This document shows positions 43,677-52,693 of a stretch of 64,000 nt of DNA, piece after piece. Within the stretch, counting starts at the first letter, position 1; each line of letters opens with the position of its first letter. A program made the position numbers and the translations under genes. A model generated the notes under the pieces. That model had not been told where the DNA came from, did no database searches, and saw only the letters and a program-made list of their open reading frames with translations. This DNA is from Microcoleus asticus IPMA8 (GTDB lineage Bacteria > Cyanobacteriota > Cyanobacteriia > Cyanobacteriales > Microcoleaceae): NCBI RefSeq assembly GCF_013179805.1, contig NZ_SRRZ01000017.1, positions 1 through 64,000 of the forward strand, given 5' to 3'.

Positions 43677-44775
43677 ATGTAAAATAGTCTACAACCGCTT
43701 GGGCGATCGCCTCCGTACCATTTTTATCCAATTTACCCGACAAACGCGGCGGATGCAGCGGTTGTCGCAAAAACTCCCAATCCCCCTCAAAAAACTCCGT
43801 CGCCGTCACAATTTGATGTTCCGCATAATTTTGAATCCCTTCCAGCAACACCGCAGCTTCTGCAAAACCTTCTCTCATTATAGAAACAACAGGTATTTGC
43901 AAGCGCAAAGCTTCCGCAAAAGTGCTGTATCCCGGTTTAGAAACTAAGCGCCCGCAGACAGGCATAATATCAACCGGACGCGGTAAAATCGGGAAAGATT
44001 GTGCAAACTTAGGATTTTTGACATTAATCAAATTCGGCAAATCGGGAGATTCCGCATCAAAAGTAATAAATTGCCAGTCGCTAAATTGCTGTAAATTTTG
44101 ATAAGGAATTTCTTCTAAACCCAGTCCGCCGAAAGTCAACAAGACAGTTTTTTGCAGGGGTGTTTCGATGCCGAATACTTCCCGGACTTTATGGTTACTG
44201 TAGCGAGGATTGCCGCCAGTCAAGCCAACATCTTGAATATTTGGGAAAGCTGGCATCGGTTCGTGTAAAGGAAGACGAAAAAGCCGATCGCACATTCCGA
44301 AACACTCACCAATCCAATCTGCCATTTCTACAAATTCTCCGCCCCAATCGCGATAGATAAAATCCCACCCGAAATTGCTCATCATCCAGCAAGGAACCCC
44401 AGCCGATGCCGCCATTCGCGTTGCCAAAGGAGGAATGTCTGCCAGGATCAAACCCACCCGATTTTGCTTGATAAAATTAACTTCGCTTGCAATTAGGGAA
44501 TTTTGCTTTTTCCGAATTTCCAGCAATTTTTCCAGCGTCGCGTCTTTATCCATATTCAAACTGTCAGCTTGCACGACACCCACATCAAAAGCGCGGGGAC
44601 GGTGGATAAAGTCGCCGCGAATGTAAGATTCTAGCAGCCACCGAGGGGCAGTTGTTGTCATAATTAGTAAAATATCTTGATTTAATTCTTGAATTTTTGC
44701 AGCTACGGAGGAGACTCGGACAGCATGGCCGAATCCGTGATTCGTGATGGCAATATATAATGTTGGTCGAGACAT
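43675..44775 (-). CDS. GT-B-type glycosyltransferase (MurG-like layout)
   Basis: I start at the ATG at 44775 (MSRPTLYIAITNHGFGHAVRV); the open frame extends upstream only by translating a heptamer repeat (PMPNAPFPIPYSL). The 366-residue product has an N-terminal donor/acceptor loop NHGFGHAVRVSSVA, a middle LLTFGGLG typical of the second Rossmann domain, and KPGYSTFAEALRLQIPVVSIMREGF for the nucleotide-sugar site. It resembles cyanobacterial proteins annotated as glycosyltransferases; acceptor and pathway are unknown. No transmembrane segment. Confidence 0.75.
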   Translation of the reverse strand: MSRPTLYIAITNHGFGHAVRVSSVAAKIQELNQDILLIMTTTAPRWLLESYIRGDFIHRPRAFDVGVVQADSLNMDKDATLEKLLEIRKKQNSLIASEVNFIKQNRVGLILADIPPLATRMAASAGVPCWMMSNFGWDFIYRDWGGEFVEMADWIGECFGMCDRLFRLPLHEPMPAFPNIQDVGLTGGNPRYSNHKVREVFGIETPLQKTVLLTFGGLGLEEIPYQNLQQFSDWQFITFDAESPDLPNLINVKNPKFAQSFPILPRPVDIMPVCGRLVSKPGYSTFAEALRLQIPVVSIMREGFAEAAVLLEGIQNYAEHQIVTATEFFEGDWEFLRQPLHPPRLSGKLDKNGTEAIAQAVVDYFT

Positions 44776-45176
44776 TGATAATAGGGAATAGGGAATGGGG
44801 AATGGGGCATTGGGCATCGGGCATCGGGAATTGCGAATTGGAGGTAGAGACTGGAAGCCAACAAGACCAAGCTTCAAGCGACGCAGAAGGAACAATGACA
44901 AATTTAATAACTAATGACTAAGCGGTTGTGTATTTAACTTGTATATTCCTAACCTTGCTCTGAGCAACAGCCCAGAAGAGTTTTATTATTATTTTAGATG
45001 CAATTTCAATGCTGACTAGCTTATGTTACCGATTGATATTATCTCCGGTCGATTGACTATAAGAAAAATAGTTTTTAATGATGAACGCGACTCCTATCTT
45101 TATGAATAAATTAAAACTAAAATTTTTACTCCTAACTTAATTATAATTGTACAGGCATCGAATATGCAAGCACTCA
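44776..45176. repeat. Spacer with heptamer tandem repeat (STRR)
   Basis: At 44779-44840 the sequence is a run of degenerate heptamers (GGGAATA, GGGAATG, GGGCATT, GGGCATC), the short tandemly repeated repetitive type known from filamentous cyanobacteria. It lies directly before the glycosyltransferase ATG and can inflate automated start calls. The rest (44841-45176) is AT-rich without a gene that I can support. Confidence 0.65.
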
Positions 45177-46190
45177 TCAATTGGAGGTGCTTTTAGACCA
45201 AACAGGCAATTGATTAATCTTGTCCAGGGTTATATCTACATACTTTTTACCGTCCGCCGCTTGATTTTCCCCAAAATATCCCTCATCGCCGTCGTGCTTG
45301 TGAGGGCCGCTCAAAGCTTCTGCATAGCGGCCTTGCAAACGAGCTTGGTTGAAAGGAGAAGTCGCGTACCAGTACCAGCGACTCGGAAAAACTATGCCAC
45401 CAATATCCTCAATTGAATCGCGAGTGCCGCGAAAGTGGAAAATGCGATCGGCCTCTGCAAAACCATTTTCTCCCGAAAACACGCCCCCAACCGAAACAAC
45501 CGTAATTTCTGCCTTCAGCCATTCTTTAAGATAGCGAGTAGCACCCAAAGCAACTTGTGCGCCGCCGCTAGTTCCAATTAAAATAACTTTCAAAGGTTGT
45601 TGAGGATTAACTGAAATGGGAGATTGAGCATTCATGCGCTCGATAATTGCATTAGCCATTCCCTGATTGTATGCAAAGCCGTAGCGATAATCTAAAGAAA
45701 TTGCAAACCTCCAGAGATTGCGAATTTTGATGAATATATCCCCCGCAATCGGCCCGCTTTTTGCCTGTTCTGCAAACCGCCAAAAAGGAGCTAGCCACCG
45801 CTCTCCTCCTAAACTTTTGTTAGACGCTGAATAAGGAAAAACATCGCCCACTGCTACGCACTGCGGGTGACTTTTAACTAAACGCTTGAGAAAGAACTCT
45901 TCGCCCGGGGTTAATTCGTCCCCCGAAAAATCGCCAACTCCCGGTAAAAAGATGATATAACAATTGAGCGGTGAAGACTTGCGCGCTTCTAGATTGCCCT
46001 TGTTTGAAGGCAGTATCTCCGGCGGATTTTTCTTGAAACCCAAAGTTTCGGCACTTTGATTCAGCCACCATATAACAGTTCCCACCGGGGAAAGAATGCC
46101 CCAAATTATCAGAATTACACCTGCGACGATCAGCAAATTTAAACTTCCCCCGCGCAGCCATGCAAGTATCCTTAAAATCAATCTTAGCAT
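45177..46190 (-). CDS. Membrane-anchored alpha/beta-hydrolase-like protein
   Basis: The N-terminus has one membrane helix (LNLLIVAGVILIIWGILSPVG, residues about 18-38). The remaining 290 residues look like a serine-hydrolase fold: the strand-nucleophile motif is VILIGTSGGAQVALGATRYL, close to G-x-S-x-G, and later HFRGTRDSIEDIGG and HKHDGDEGYFGEN could supply the acid and histidine. Substrate unknown. It is a likely lipid or ester hydrolase facing either side of the membrane; orientation is not clear. Divergent from the YIP1-family gene, 122 bp away. Confidence 0.65.
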   Translation of the reverse strand: MLRLILRILAWLRGGSLNLLIVAGVILIIWGILSPVGTVIWWLNQSAETLGFKKNPPEILPSNKGNLEARKSSPLNCYIIFLPGVGDFSGDELTPGEEFFLKRLVKSHPQCVAVGDVFPYSASNKSLGGERWLAPFWRFAEQAKSGPIAGDIFIKIRNLWRFAISLDYRYGFAYNQGMANAIIERMNAQSPISVNPQQPLKVILIGTSGGAQVALGATRYLKEWLKAEITVVSVGGVFSGENGFAEADRIFHFRGTRDSIEDIGGIVFPSRWYWYATSPFNQARLQGRYAEALSGPHKHDGDEGYFGENQAADGKKYVDITLDKINQLPVWSKSTSN

Positions 46191-46312
46191 TTAATAAAAT
46201 CTGGTAGAATGCCAATTAATTAGCTAGTTACGTAGAAATAGTTCGGTGATTCTGCTGTATTAGAGCTTATTTTGTAAAAGTTGTCAACTATCTTGAGGAG
46301 CAGGAGTTCAAC

Positions 46313-46879
46313 GTGAAGGGAGAAGATTCAATTGCAGGTTTGGGGGCTACCCTTTGGAACGCACTTTCTTTGAACGGCAATTTTTACGAAAAAACTCCAT
46401 ACACTCGCAGAACTAAGCGGATAGCTTTAACAATTGTAATTTTAGCTGCGGTGTCCCGCGTGTTGGGCAGTGCTGTCATCTTGTTAATCAACCGAACTGA
46501 GCCATCCGTATTATTTCTAGGACTTTTGATAGATGGTTTGGCAGTCGCGGGGGGTTATTATTTTTGGACTTTCACTATCTTTAAAATCGGGCAGTGGCTG
46601 AAACCGGGTCACGTAACTTATGGGGAGTTGTTGGTTCCGATCGGCTTTGCCTACGCCCCCCAAGTGCTGAATTTTTTAACGCTGATTCCCTTGCTGGGAG
46701 AAGGAATAGAGCGCATATTAGCTGTGTGGAGTTTGCTAGCTGTAATTGTTGCGGTTCGTCAAGGTTTGGATATTCAAACTCGCTGGGCGGTGTTAATTTG
46801 TTTTGTGGGTTGGCCGTTGATTCAAATTGCGATCGGCTTTGTGAAAGTATTTGAACAGTTGTTTTCACGATGGCTTTAA
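46313..46879 (+). CDS. YIP1-family membrane protein
   Basis: GTG start at 46313 with GAGGAG upstream. The 188-residue protein has four to five helices (IALTIVILAAVSRVLGSAVILLI, PSVLFLGLLIDGLAVAGGYYFW, VPIGFAYAPQVLNFLTLIPLLG, WSLLAVIVAVRQGLDI). GFAYAPQ together with AVRQG matches the YIP1 superfamily, whose bacterial members are of unknown function. It ends 4 bp from the 3' end of the giant kinase gene on the opposite strand, with no terminator between them. Confidence 0.8.
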   Translation: MKGEDSIAGLGATLWNALSLNGNFYEKTPYTRRTKRIALTIVILAAVSRVLGSAVILLINRTEPSVLFLGLLIDGLAVAGGYYFWTFTIFKIGQWLKPGHVTYGELLVPIGFAYAPQVLNFLTLIPLLGEGIERILAVWSLLAVIVAVRQGLDIQTRWAVLICFVGWPLIQIAIGFVKVFEQLFSRWL

Positions 46880-46883
46880 TTAA

Positions 46884-49800
46884 TCAATACGGAAGCAGTA
46901 TAGTAAACTCGCTGCCCTCTCCAGGTGCCGACTTGCAAATTAGCTTTCCTCCATGTTGTTCTACCACAATTTGATAACTGATAGACAATCCCAAACCAGT
47001 CCCCTTACCTACCTCTTTAGTTGTAAAAAACGGGTCGAATATTTTACCCACCACCTCCGAACTCATCCCCACACCATTATCAACAATGCGAATCGCTACT
47101 TGATTTCCTTCCGCGACTTGAGTGCAAATCTGAATTGTTGGAGTCTTTGTCGAGTCAGCTTCACTCACTCTTTCGCAATAAAAAGCATCAATTGCATTGG
47201 TAAGTAAATTCATAAATACCTGATTAATTTCTCCCGGATAGCAGTTCACTAAAGGCAAATTGCCGTACTCCTCGATTACTTGAATATCAGTTAATTTCTG
47301 AGCCAAAATCATCAATGTGCTGTCGATCCCTTCGTGGAGATTAACCCATTTTTTATCTGATTCATCTAGTCGAGCAAAGTTTCGCAGCGACAGCACAATA
47401 TCGCGAACCCTCGCAGCACCAACTCTCATGGAATCAATCATTTGAGTGAAATCATTTATCAAAAAACTTAAATCAATTTGCTCACTTTTATTTATTATTT
47501 CTTGCACGGGATTTGGGTAATTATTTTGGTATAACTGTAGTAAATCTAGTAAATTTTTAGAGTATTCATTGGTGTAATGTAAATTTCCATAAATAAAGTT
47601 AATCGGGTTATTAATTTCGTGAGCAATCCCCCCTACCACTTCTCCTAAACTAGACATTTTTTCGCTTTGAATTAGCTGCAATTGAGTGCGGCGAAGTTCT
47701 TCCAGTGCAGTTTGCAATTTCTCAGTTCTTTGGGCTACTCGCGTTTCCAGAATAGTATAAAAACGGGCATTTTCTAGAGAAATAGCTGCTTGTGCAGACA
47801 GGATTCCCAAAATTTCTAGCCTATCCCTAGTAAAAGCACCTTTTGTTAAATTGTTTTCTAAATAAAAAATCCCCGTAAGGTTGCCTTGATGGATAATTGG
47901 CAATACCAGGATAGATAGGGGTTGATTGGTCGCAATATAAGGATCAAATTGGAATTGCTCGGCTCGGGTAGCATCATCTAAAACCAAGTATTTTTGGGTT
48001 CTTTCTACATAGTTAATTAATGAAATTGGGAGGCTCTCGGATTCGGCAATCGGGAGAGATTGTAACACGGTTACATCATTAAACTGACCTGTTAGTCCAG
48101 CTTCTATGAATAATTGATTACCTGTCTTGGCAAGAAATAATACTTTTTGAGCGCCTGCGTTTTCCTTCACAAGCTGTACGAGTTTCTCTAGCAAGCGGCT
48201 GAGAATAATTTCGCTCGAAACAGCTTGTGATGCTTTGACAACTGTTGACAAATCCAGCACCAAACTATTGTTGATAGTAGTTTTGGCAGTCGTGACAACA
48301 TTTTTAGATATTGGTTTTTGATGGCGATCGACTAAATAATGATAACGGGATTCTAAGTATTTAACTTTTGCTATAGCTCCCCAGCGAATGTAAGCATAAT
48401 AAGCTTTTGTCAGATAAGATCGAGCACTGAGATCTTTATCCCAAAAGTGATAAAACTCTCCCGCTAATTCATAAGCTAATGCTTCTTCGTGGGTGTAACC
48501 GTTAGCAGCAGCTCCTTTAATAGCTAAGTCATAATAATCCATTGCTGCAAGTTTATCGCTGATAACTCGCGCTTTTTCTGCTTCGACTAACTCGTACTTG
48601 TGCTGATAATTCATGGGTGCATGGTAGGCCCACTTTTTCATAACTTGCTGATTAGAATTAACAATAGCTAGGTATGCTTCTTGATTGTCACTGTCAGGAT
48701 AGTGAGCGAGGAGAGCCAGCGAATAGTAGAAATTGTGTACCCCAACAGTGATTAAGCCGATCGCCCCATCTGCATATTCTGTCGCTAATTTACCGCTGGC
48801 AACAGCCGAAGCATAATCTTTCAATAAATAAAGCAGCATCAATTTACCCACATAAGCTGCAAACAGCGACATTCGATTATTTTCTTTCTGCCAACGCGAC
48901 ATCACAGCAGGTTCATCCAACCTGCTACTAACTAACCGTACTTGCTCTGCTGTTTGGCTTCTTAAGCTTGAAGCAATTCCTTGCCAAATTTGAGCATAAC
49001 CTATGGCAAATTCGTGTTTATTTTTCAGCAAAAACTCCATCGAAATGGTTTGTTTATCTTTGACAGATTCTAGCGGTTCTCCCACCAAAAATAAATTTGT
49101 AATATAGTGCTTACAATTATAAATTGCCCATTCTAGATCGCCAGTTTCGACACCAGAATTCATTCCTTCTCGAAAGGAAGCAAGTGTATTTTTAGTAGAC
49201 TCTTTCCAGATTTTTATATGACCATTAAACATTACATAAACCTTAGCTTTTTGTTGGCTAGCATTAAATTGTTCTAGCAGCTTTAAAGCGATTAGTCCAG
49301 CGTAGTAGCCAGCTTCGATGTCGCCTTCTGTCCCGCACAGGATCATTCCATAAAGAGTATAGGGAAAAGCGGCTAATGCTGAATGACCGTGAGCGATACA
49401 AAGATTAACCATAGTCAAGACGAGGGACGACACAATTTCTGGTTTGGCAATATAAGCAGGAGGATAGAGGGCTGTCATGATTTCCATAGCTGCCAGTTGA
49501 TAAGGATCAGTCATAACTGGCAGGTTTTCTAATTCCTCAATCTGAGGCAATTTTGGCACTGCAATGGTTTCGTTATCTAATAGGTTTACTCCCAGCATTT
49601 CCAGCACTTCTAGACCTGTTTCAACAGCTTTTAGCATCTGGCTTTGAGCCTGATAAAATAGGATTTTTAGCTGATACACTTTCGCTATGTCAAGCTGGTT
49701 TTTAGCCGATCGCAAAACCACTTCCGCCAAATTTTCTGCTTGCTCGAAATTGGTGTTTAAATATTCCGCTTCCAGCGTCTCTACATACAACCGCAGCGTC

Positions 49801-52226
49801 ATGCTATAGTTGCGATCCCAGCTATCAGGTGCTAATAACGAAATTCCCACATTCAAATACTTAACAGCGGGTTCGTAAGCGTTAGCTGCTTTTGCCTTAT
49901 GCCCAGCTATTAAATTTAATTGTGCTAATTCATCTTTTTCTGATTGCAGGCTCAGACAATCAATTCCTACATTTAACTGGTTGATAATATCAAAAATTTT
50001 CTCTTCTACTTTATCAGATGGCGTATTTTTAAGTAGCAATTTACCGATGCTAAGATGAGTAACTTTCTTTTCATCCTCAGAAATCAGCGAATATGCAGCT
50101 TGCTGGACGCGATCGTGCAAAAATTTATAGCCGACTCCCGAAGAATTGAAAGTTAAATTAACGGCTGATTCTCGATCTAAAAATAAAGGAATAAGGTAAC
50201 TCTCATTCAATGGAAGTATTAACCCCGCTTGCAAAGCATCCCAGAGTTCCGTCGCAGTGACAGATGGAGATTTTGCGTTGACAGTAGAGAGAACATCGAG
50301 AGTAAAATTGTCCCCAACACAAGCGGCTAATTTCAAAACTTCTTGTGTAATCTCTGGCAGTTGTTGAATCCGACTGGCTACCAGTTCAACTACACTCTTA
50401 TCTGTAATACCAATAGCTTGAATCTCCTCAATGTTCCACTCCCACTGCCCTTTTATTCCGGGAGACAGGACCTTGGTAAAGTCAAATTTTAAAAGTTGTT
50501 CTTGATAAAGAGTGTTGAGCAATTGCGTCACGAAAAAAGGATTACCACCAGTTTTATTCCAAATTAACTCCGCTAAGGGGTGAATTCTTTCTGAGTCATT
50601 TAAGGTCTCAGAAATTAACTCATTCACCTGGGCTAAAGAAAGAGGTTCCAGCACTAAATTGTTGAGAATAATCCCCGTTTGTTGAAGGTACTCTACTGTT
50701 TGCATTAAAGGATGTGTAGAGCTAACTTCATGGTCTCGATAGGCTCCAATCAATAGTAAATATTTGCTGTCTGGGTCAGTTGCCAGCAATTCCATTAATT
50801 TCAATGTCGCTGAATCTGACCACTGCAAGTCATCGAGAAATATCACTAAGGGATGCTCTTTCTGCGCGAAGACGTGGATAAATTCTTTGAATAGCCTGTT
50901 AAAGCGGTTTTGTGCTTCAGTTGGGGCAAGTTCGGGAACGGCAGGCTGTTTGCCAATTACCAATTCTAGTTCGGGAATCACGTCAATAATTACTTGTCCG
51001 GAATCGCCTAGCGCGGCTAAAATTTGATGTTGCCAATCTTGTAATTTTTTGCTATTTTCGGCAAGTAACTGCTGGCTCAAAGATTGAAAAGCTTGAATTA
51101 AAGATGCGTAAGGTATATTCCGCTTGAATTGGTCAAATTTACCAGAAATAAAATAACCCCGCTGTTTGGTGATGGGTTTTTTAATTTCGCTGACTACGGC
51201 CGATTTGCCTATACCTGCATAACCAGAAACTAGGAGCAGTTCAATTTGGGAAGGGGAAGAAATTTCCACGCAGGGATTAGCTACACGTTCAAATGCAGCC
51301 AATAGTTCCCTGACTTGTGTTTCCCGACCGTACAATTTTTGAGGAATCAACAACTGACTCAATATATCTAAGTTTCCGGGGGTAAAATCGACTATCTTGC
51401 CTGTAGTTTCTAACTGATTTAAACAATTTTCTAAATCTGCCAACAATCCACCTGCGCTTTGATATCTATCTTCGGCATTTTTTGCCATCAATTTTATCAC
51501 AATTTGTGAGATAGCTGGTGGAATCTCTGAATTAATTTGATGGGGTACAATTGGTTGAGAGGCTAGGTGACTGTAAACTATTTCTAAGGGGTCGTTACTC
51601 GGAAATGGCAATTGACCTGTCAGCATTTCATACAAGGTAATTCCGAGGGAATAAAAGTCGGTGCGGTAGTCGAGGGTGCGGTTCATTCTCCCGGTTTGTT
51701 CCGGAGACATATAAGCAAAAGTGCCGACTATCGAGTTATTATTAATTTGGGGATTTTCTTTGGACAGTCGCGAAGCAATCCCGAAATCTGTCAATTTAAT
51801 AATTCCTGTTTGGCTGTTGATGATGATATTGCTAGGCTTAATATCTTTATGAATTATTTTTTGAAGGTGCAGATATTCTAAGGCTTTTATGAGTTGGATG
51901 CCCAACCTCAAACAGGTGATGACTTCGAGCTTTTGTCTCGACATCAGGCGATCGAGAGATTCGCCCTCAAAGTCTTCTAAAAGCAAGCCGAGACGGTTGT
52001 CAAAGGTTTCTAGGCTAATGACTTTAACTAGGCCCGGATGGTCTAAATGTTCGCGAATGCGATACTCGTGCTTGATCCGGGTAATTGCATCGAGGGTGGG
52101 ATATTCAGCTTTCAGGATTTTGAGTACGGTTGTCTCCTGCTGCGTGGGGATTTTCCCTCGATAAATAATCGTTTCGCTACCTTCGTGGAGAGTGCAGTGG
52201 ATTTGGTATTGCGAGAGAAATTGCAT
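46884..52226 (-). CDS. Ser/Thr kinase-ATPase-GAF-histidine kinase fusion (HstK type)
   Basis: This 1780-residue protein combines two signalling systems. Residues 8-270 are a Hanks-type kinase with HKDIKPSN (126-133) as catalytic loop and DFG (147-149). Residues about 290-620 form an AAA/NACHT-like ATPase with Walker A GYAGIGKS (335-342) and a LVIFLDDLQWSD Walker B. About 620-1330 is helical, TPR-like, followed by a GAF domain (about 1340-1490) and a coiled coil. The histidine kinase core has acceptor His1536 in GGIAHEINNP and complete ATPase boxes up to the C-terminus. The architecture is known from cyanobacteria (HstK family). No membrane segment, so the input is probably cytoplasmic. RBS GAGGAG lies 7 nt upstream. 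Confidence 0.93.
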   Translation of the reverse strand: MQFLSQYQIHCTLHEGSETIIYRGKIPTQQETTVLKILKAEYPTLDAITRIKHEYRIREHLDHPGLVKVISLETFDNRLGLLLEDFEGESLDRLMSRQKLEVITCLRLGIQLIKALEYLHLQKIIHKDIKPSNIIINSQTGIIKLTDFGIASRLSKENPQINNNSIVGTFAYMSPEQTGRMNRTLDYRTDFYSLGITLYEMLTGQLPFPSNDPLEIVYSHLASQPIVPHQINSEIPPAISQIVIKLMAKNAEDRYQSAGGLLADLENCLNQLETTGKIVDFTPGNLDILSQLLIPQKLYGRETQVRELLAAFERVANPCVEISSPSQIELLLVSGYAGIGKSAVVSEIKKPITKQRGYFISGKFDQFKRNIPYASLIQAFQSLSQQLLAENSKKLQDWQHQILAALGDSGQVIIDVIPELELVIGKQPAVPELAPTEAQNRFNRLFKEFIHVFAQKEHPLVIFLDDLQWSDSATLKLMELLATDPDSKYLLLIGAYRDHEVSSTHPLMQTVEYLQQTGIILNNLVLEPLSLAQVNELISETLNDSERIHPLAELIWNKTGGNPFFVTQLLNTLYQEQLLKFDFTKVLSPGIKGQWEWNIEEIQAIGITDKSVVELVASRIQQLPEITQEVLKLAACVGDNFTLDVLSTVNAKSPSVTATELWDALQAGLILPLNESYLIPLFLDRESAVNLTFNSSGVGYKFLHDRVQQAAYSLISEDEKKVTHLSIGKLLLKNTPSDKVEEKIFDIINQLNVGIDCLSLQSEKDELAQLNLIAGHKAKAANAYEPAVKYLNVGISLLAPDSWDRNYSMTLRLYVETLEAEYLNTNFEQAENLAEVVLRSAKNQLDIAKVYQLKILFYQAQSQMLKAVETGLEVLEMLGVNLLDNETIAVPKLPQIEELENLPVMTDPYQLAAMEIMTALYPPAYIAKPEIVSSLVLTMVNLCIAHGHSALAAFPYTLYGMILCGTEGDIEAGYYAGLIALKLLEQFNASQQKAKVYVMFNGHIKIWKESTKNTLASFREGMNSGVETGDLEWAIYNCKHYITNLFLVGEPLESVKDKQTISMEFLLKNKHEFAIGYAQIWQGIASSLRSQTAEQVRLVSSRLDEPAVMSRWQKENNRMSLFAAYVGKLMLLYLLKDYASAVASGKLATEYADGAIGLITVGVHNFYYSLALLAHYPDSDNQEAYLAIVNSNQQVMKKWAYHAPMNYQHKYELVEAEKARVISDKLAAMDYYDLAIKGAAANGYTHEEALAYELAGEFYHFWDKDLSARSYLTKAYYAYIRWGAIAKVKYLESRYHYLVDRHQKPISKNVVTTAKTTINNSLVLDLSTVVKASQAVSSEIILSRLLEKLVQLVKENAGAQKVLFLAKTGNQLFIEAGLTGQFNDVTVLQSLPIAESESLPISLINYVERTQKYLVLDDATRAEQFQFDPYIATNQPLSILVLPIIHQGNLTGIFYLENNLTKGAFTRDRLEILGILSAQAAISLENARFYTILETRVAQRTEKLQTALEELRRTQLQLIQSEKMSSLGEVVGGIAHEINNPINFIYGNLHYTNEYSKNLLDLLQLYQNNYPNPVQEIINKSEQIDLSFLINDFTQMIDSMRVGAARVRDIVLSLRNFARLDESDKKWVNLHEGIDSTLMILAQKLTDIQVIEEYGNLPLVNCYPGEINQVFMNLLTNAIDAFYCERVSEADSTKTPTIQICTQVAEGNQVAIRIVDNGVGMSSEVVGKIFDPFFTTKEVGKGTGLGLSISYQIVVEQHGGKLICKSAPGEGSEFTILLPY

Positions 52227-52693
52227 TGAGTTCTCCTCAGAGTTGAAAATATATCTGATTCGAGCCGGTGTTGGCTGTTGACTGTTGGCTGTTGGCTGAG
52301 GGCACGACCACCCTCAACCGTCAAAAGTGTTGACATGGCAACCGTCAAAAGTCTTGACATGGCAACTGTTATATGCTTAATTCAACCATGTACTTATGCC
52401 AACAAAAATCAAACTTTATTTACTCGAACAAGAATATAATTTATACATAAAATGATATTATTAATGGAATCAAGCCATTTTGCTACTATTATTCTCAATT
52501 AATATCCCACCGACAGCGGACGGCAACCACACCCCTACTATTCGGCTCTCCCCACTGTCCCTCCTCCCTTAGCAAGATACATTGTTAGAGAAGGAAATAC
52601 ACAAAAATTTACATCTATAATTTGTGTAGTGTTCCAAATCGCTCCTTACCAGCAGCGATACAGCCCTCGCCAAGACAGTAGGATAGAAAAAAT
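52227..52693. repeat. 467-bp spacer with heptamer and 24-bp tandem repeats
   Basis: Divergent spacer between the giant kinase and clpC. At 52268-52300 it has heptamers (GTTGGCT/GTTGACT). At 52315-52338 and 52339-52362 there are two copies of a 24-bp unit (CAACCGTCAAAAGTGTTGAC plus ATGG; the second has one change), and the inner GTCAA..TTGAC of each is a dyad. A dyad of this kind, repeated at a promoter, could be a protein-binding site. No gene is seen, and the remaining part is AT-rich. Confidence 0.6.

Noticed and set aside
44776..44901. N-terminal extension of the glycosyltransferase
   Set aside because: The extension is a translation of heptamer repeats (PMPNAPFPIP), so the start was moved to the ATG at 44775.
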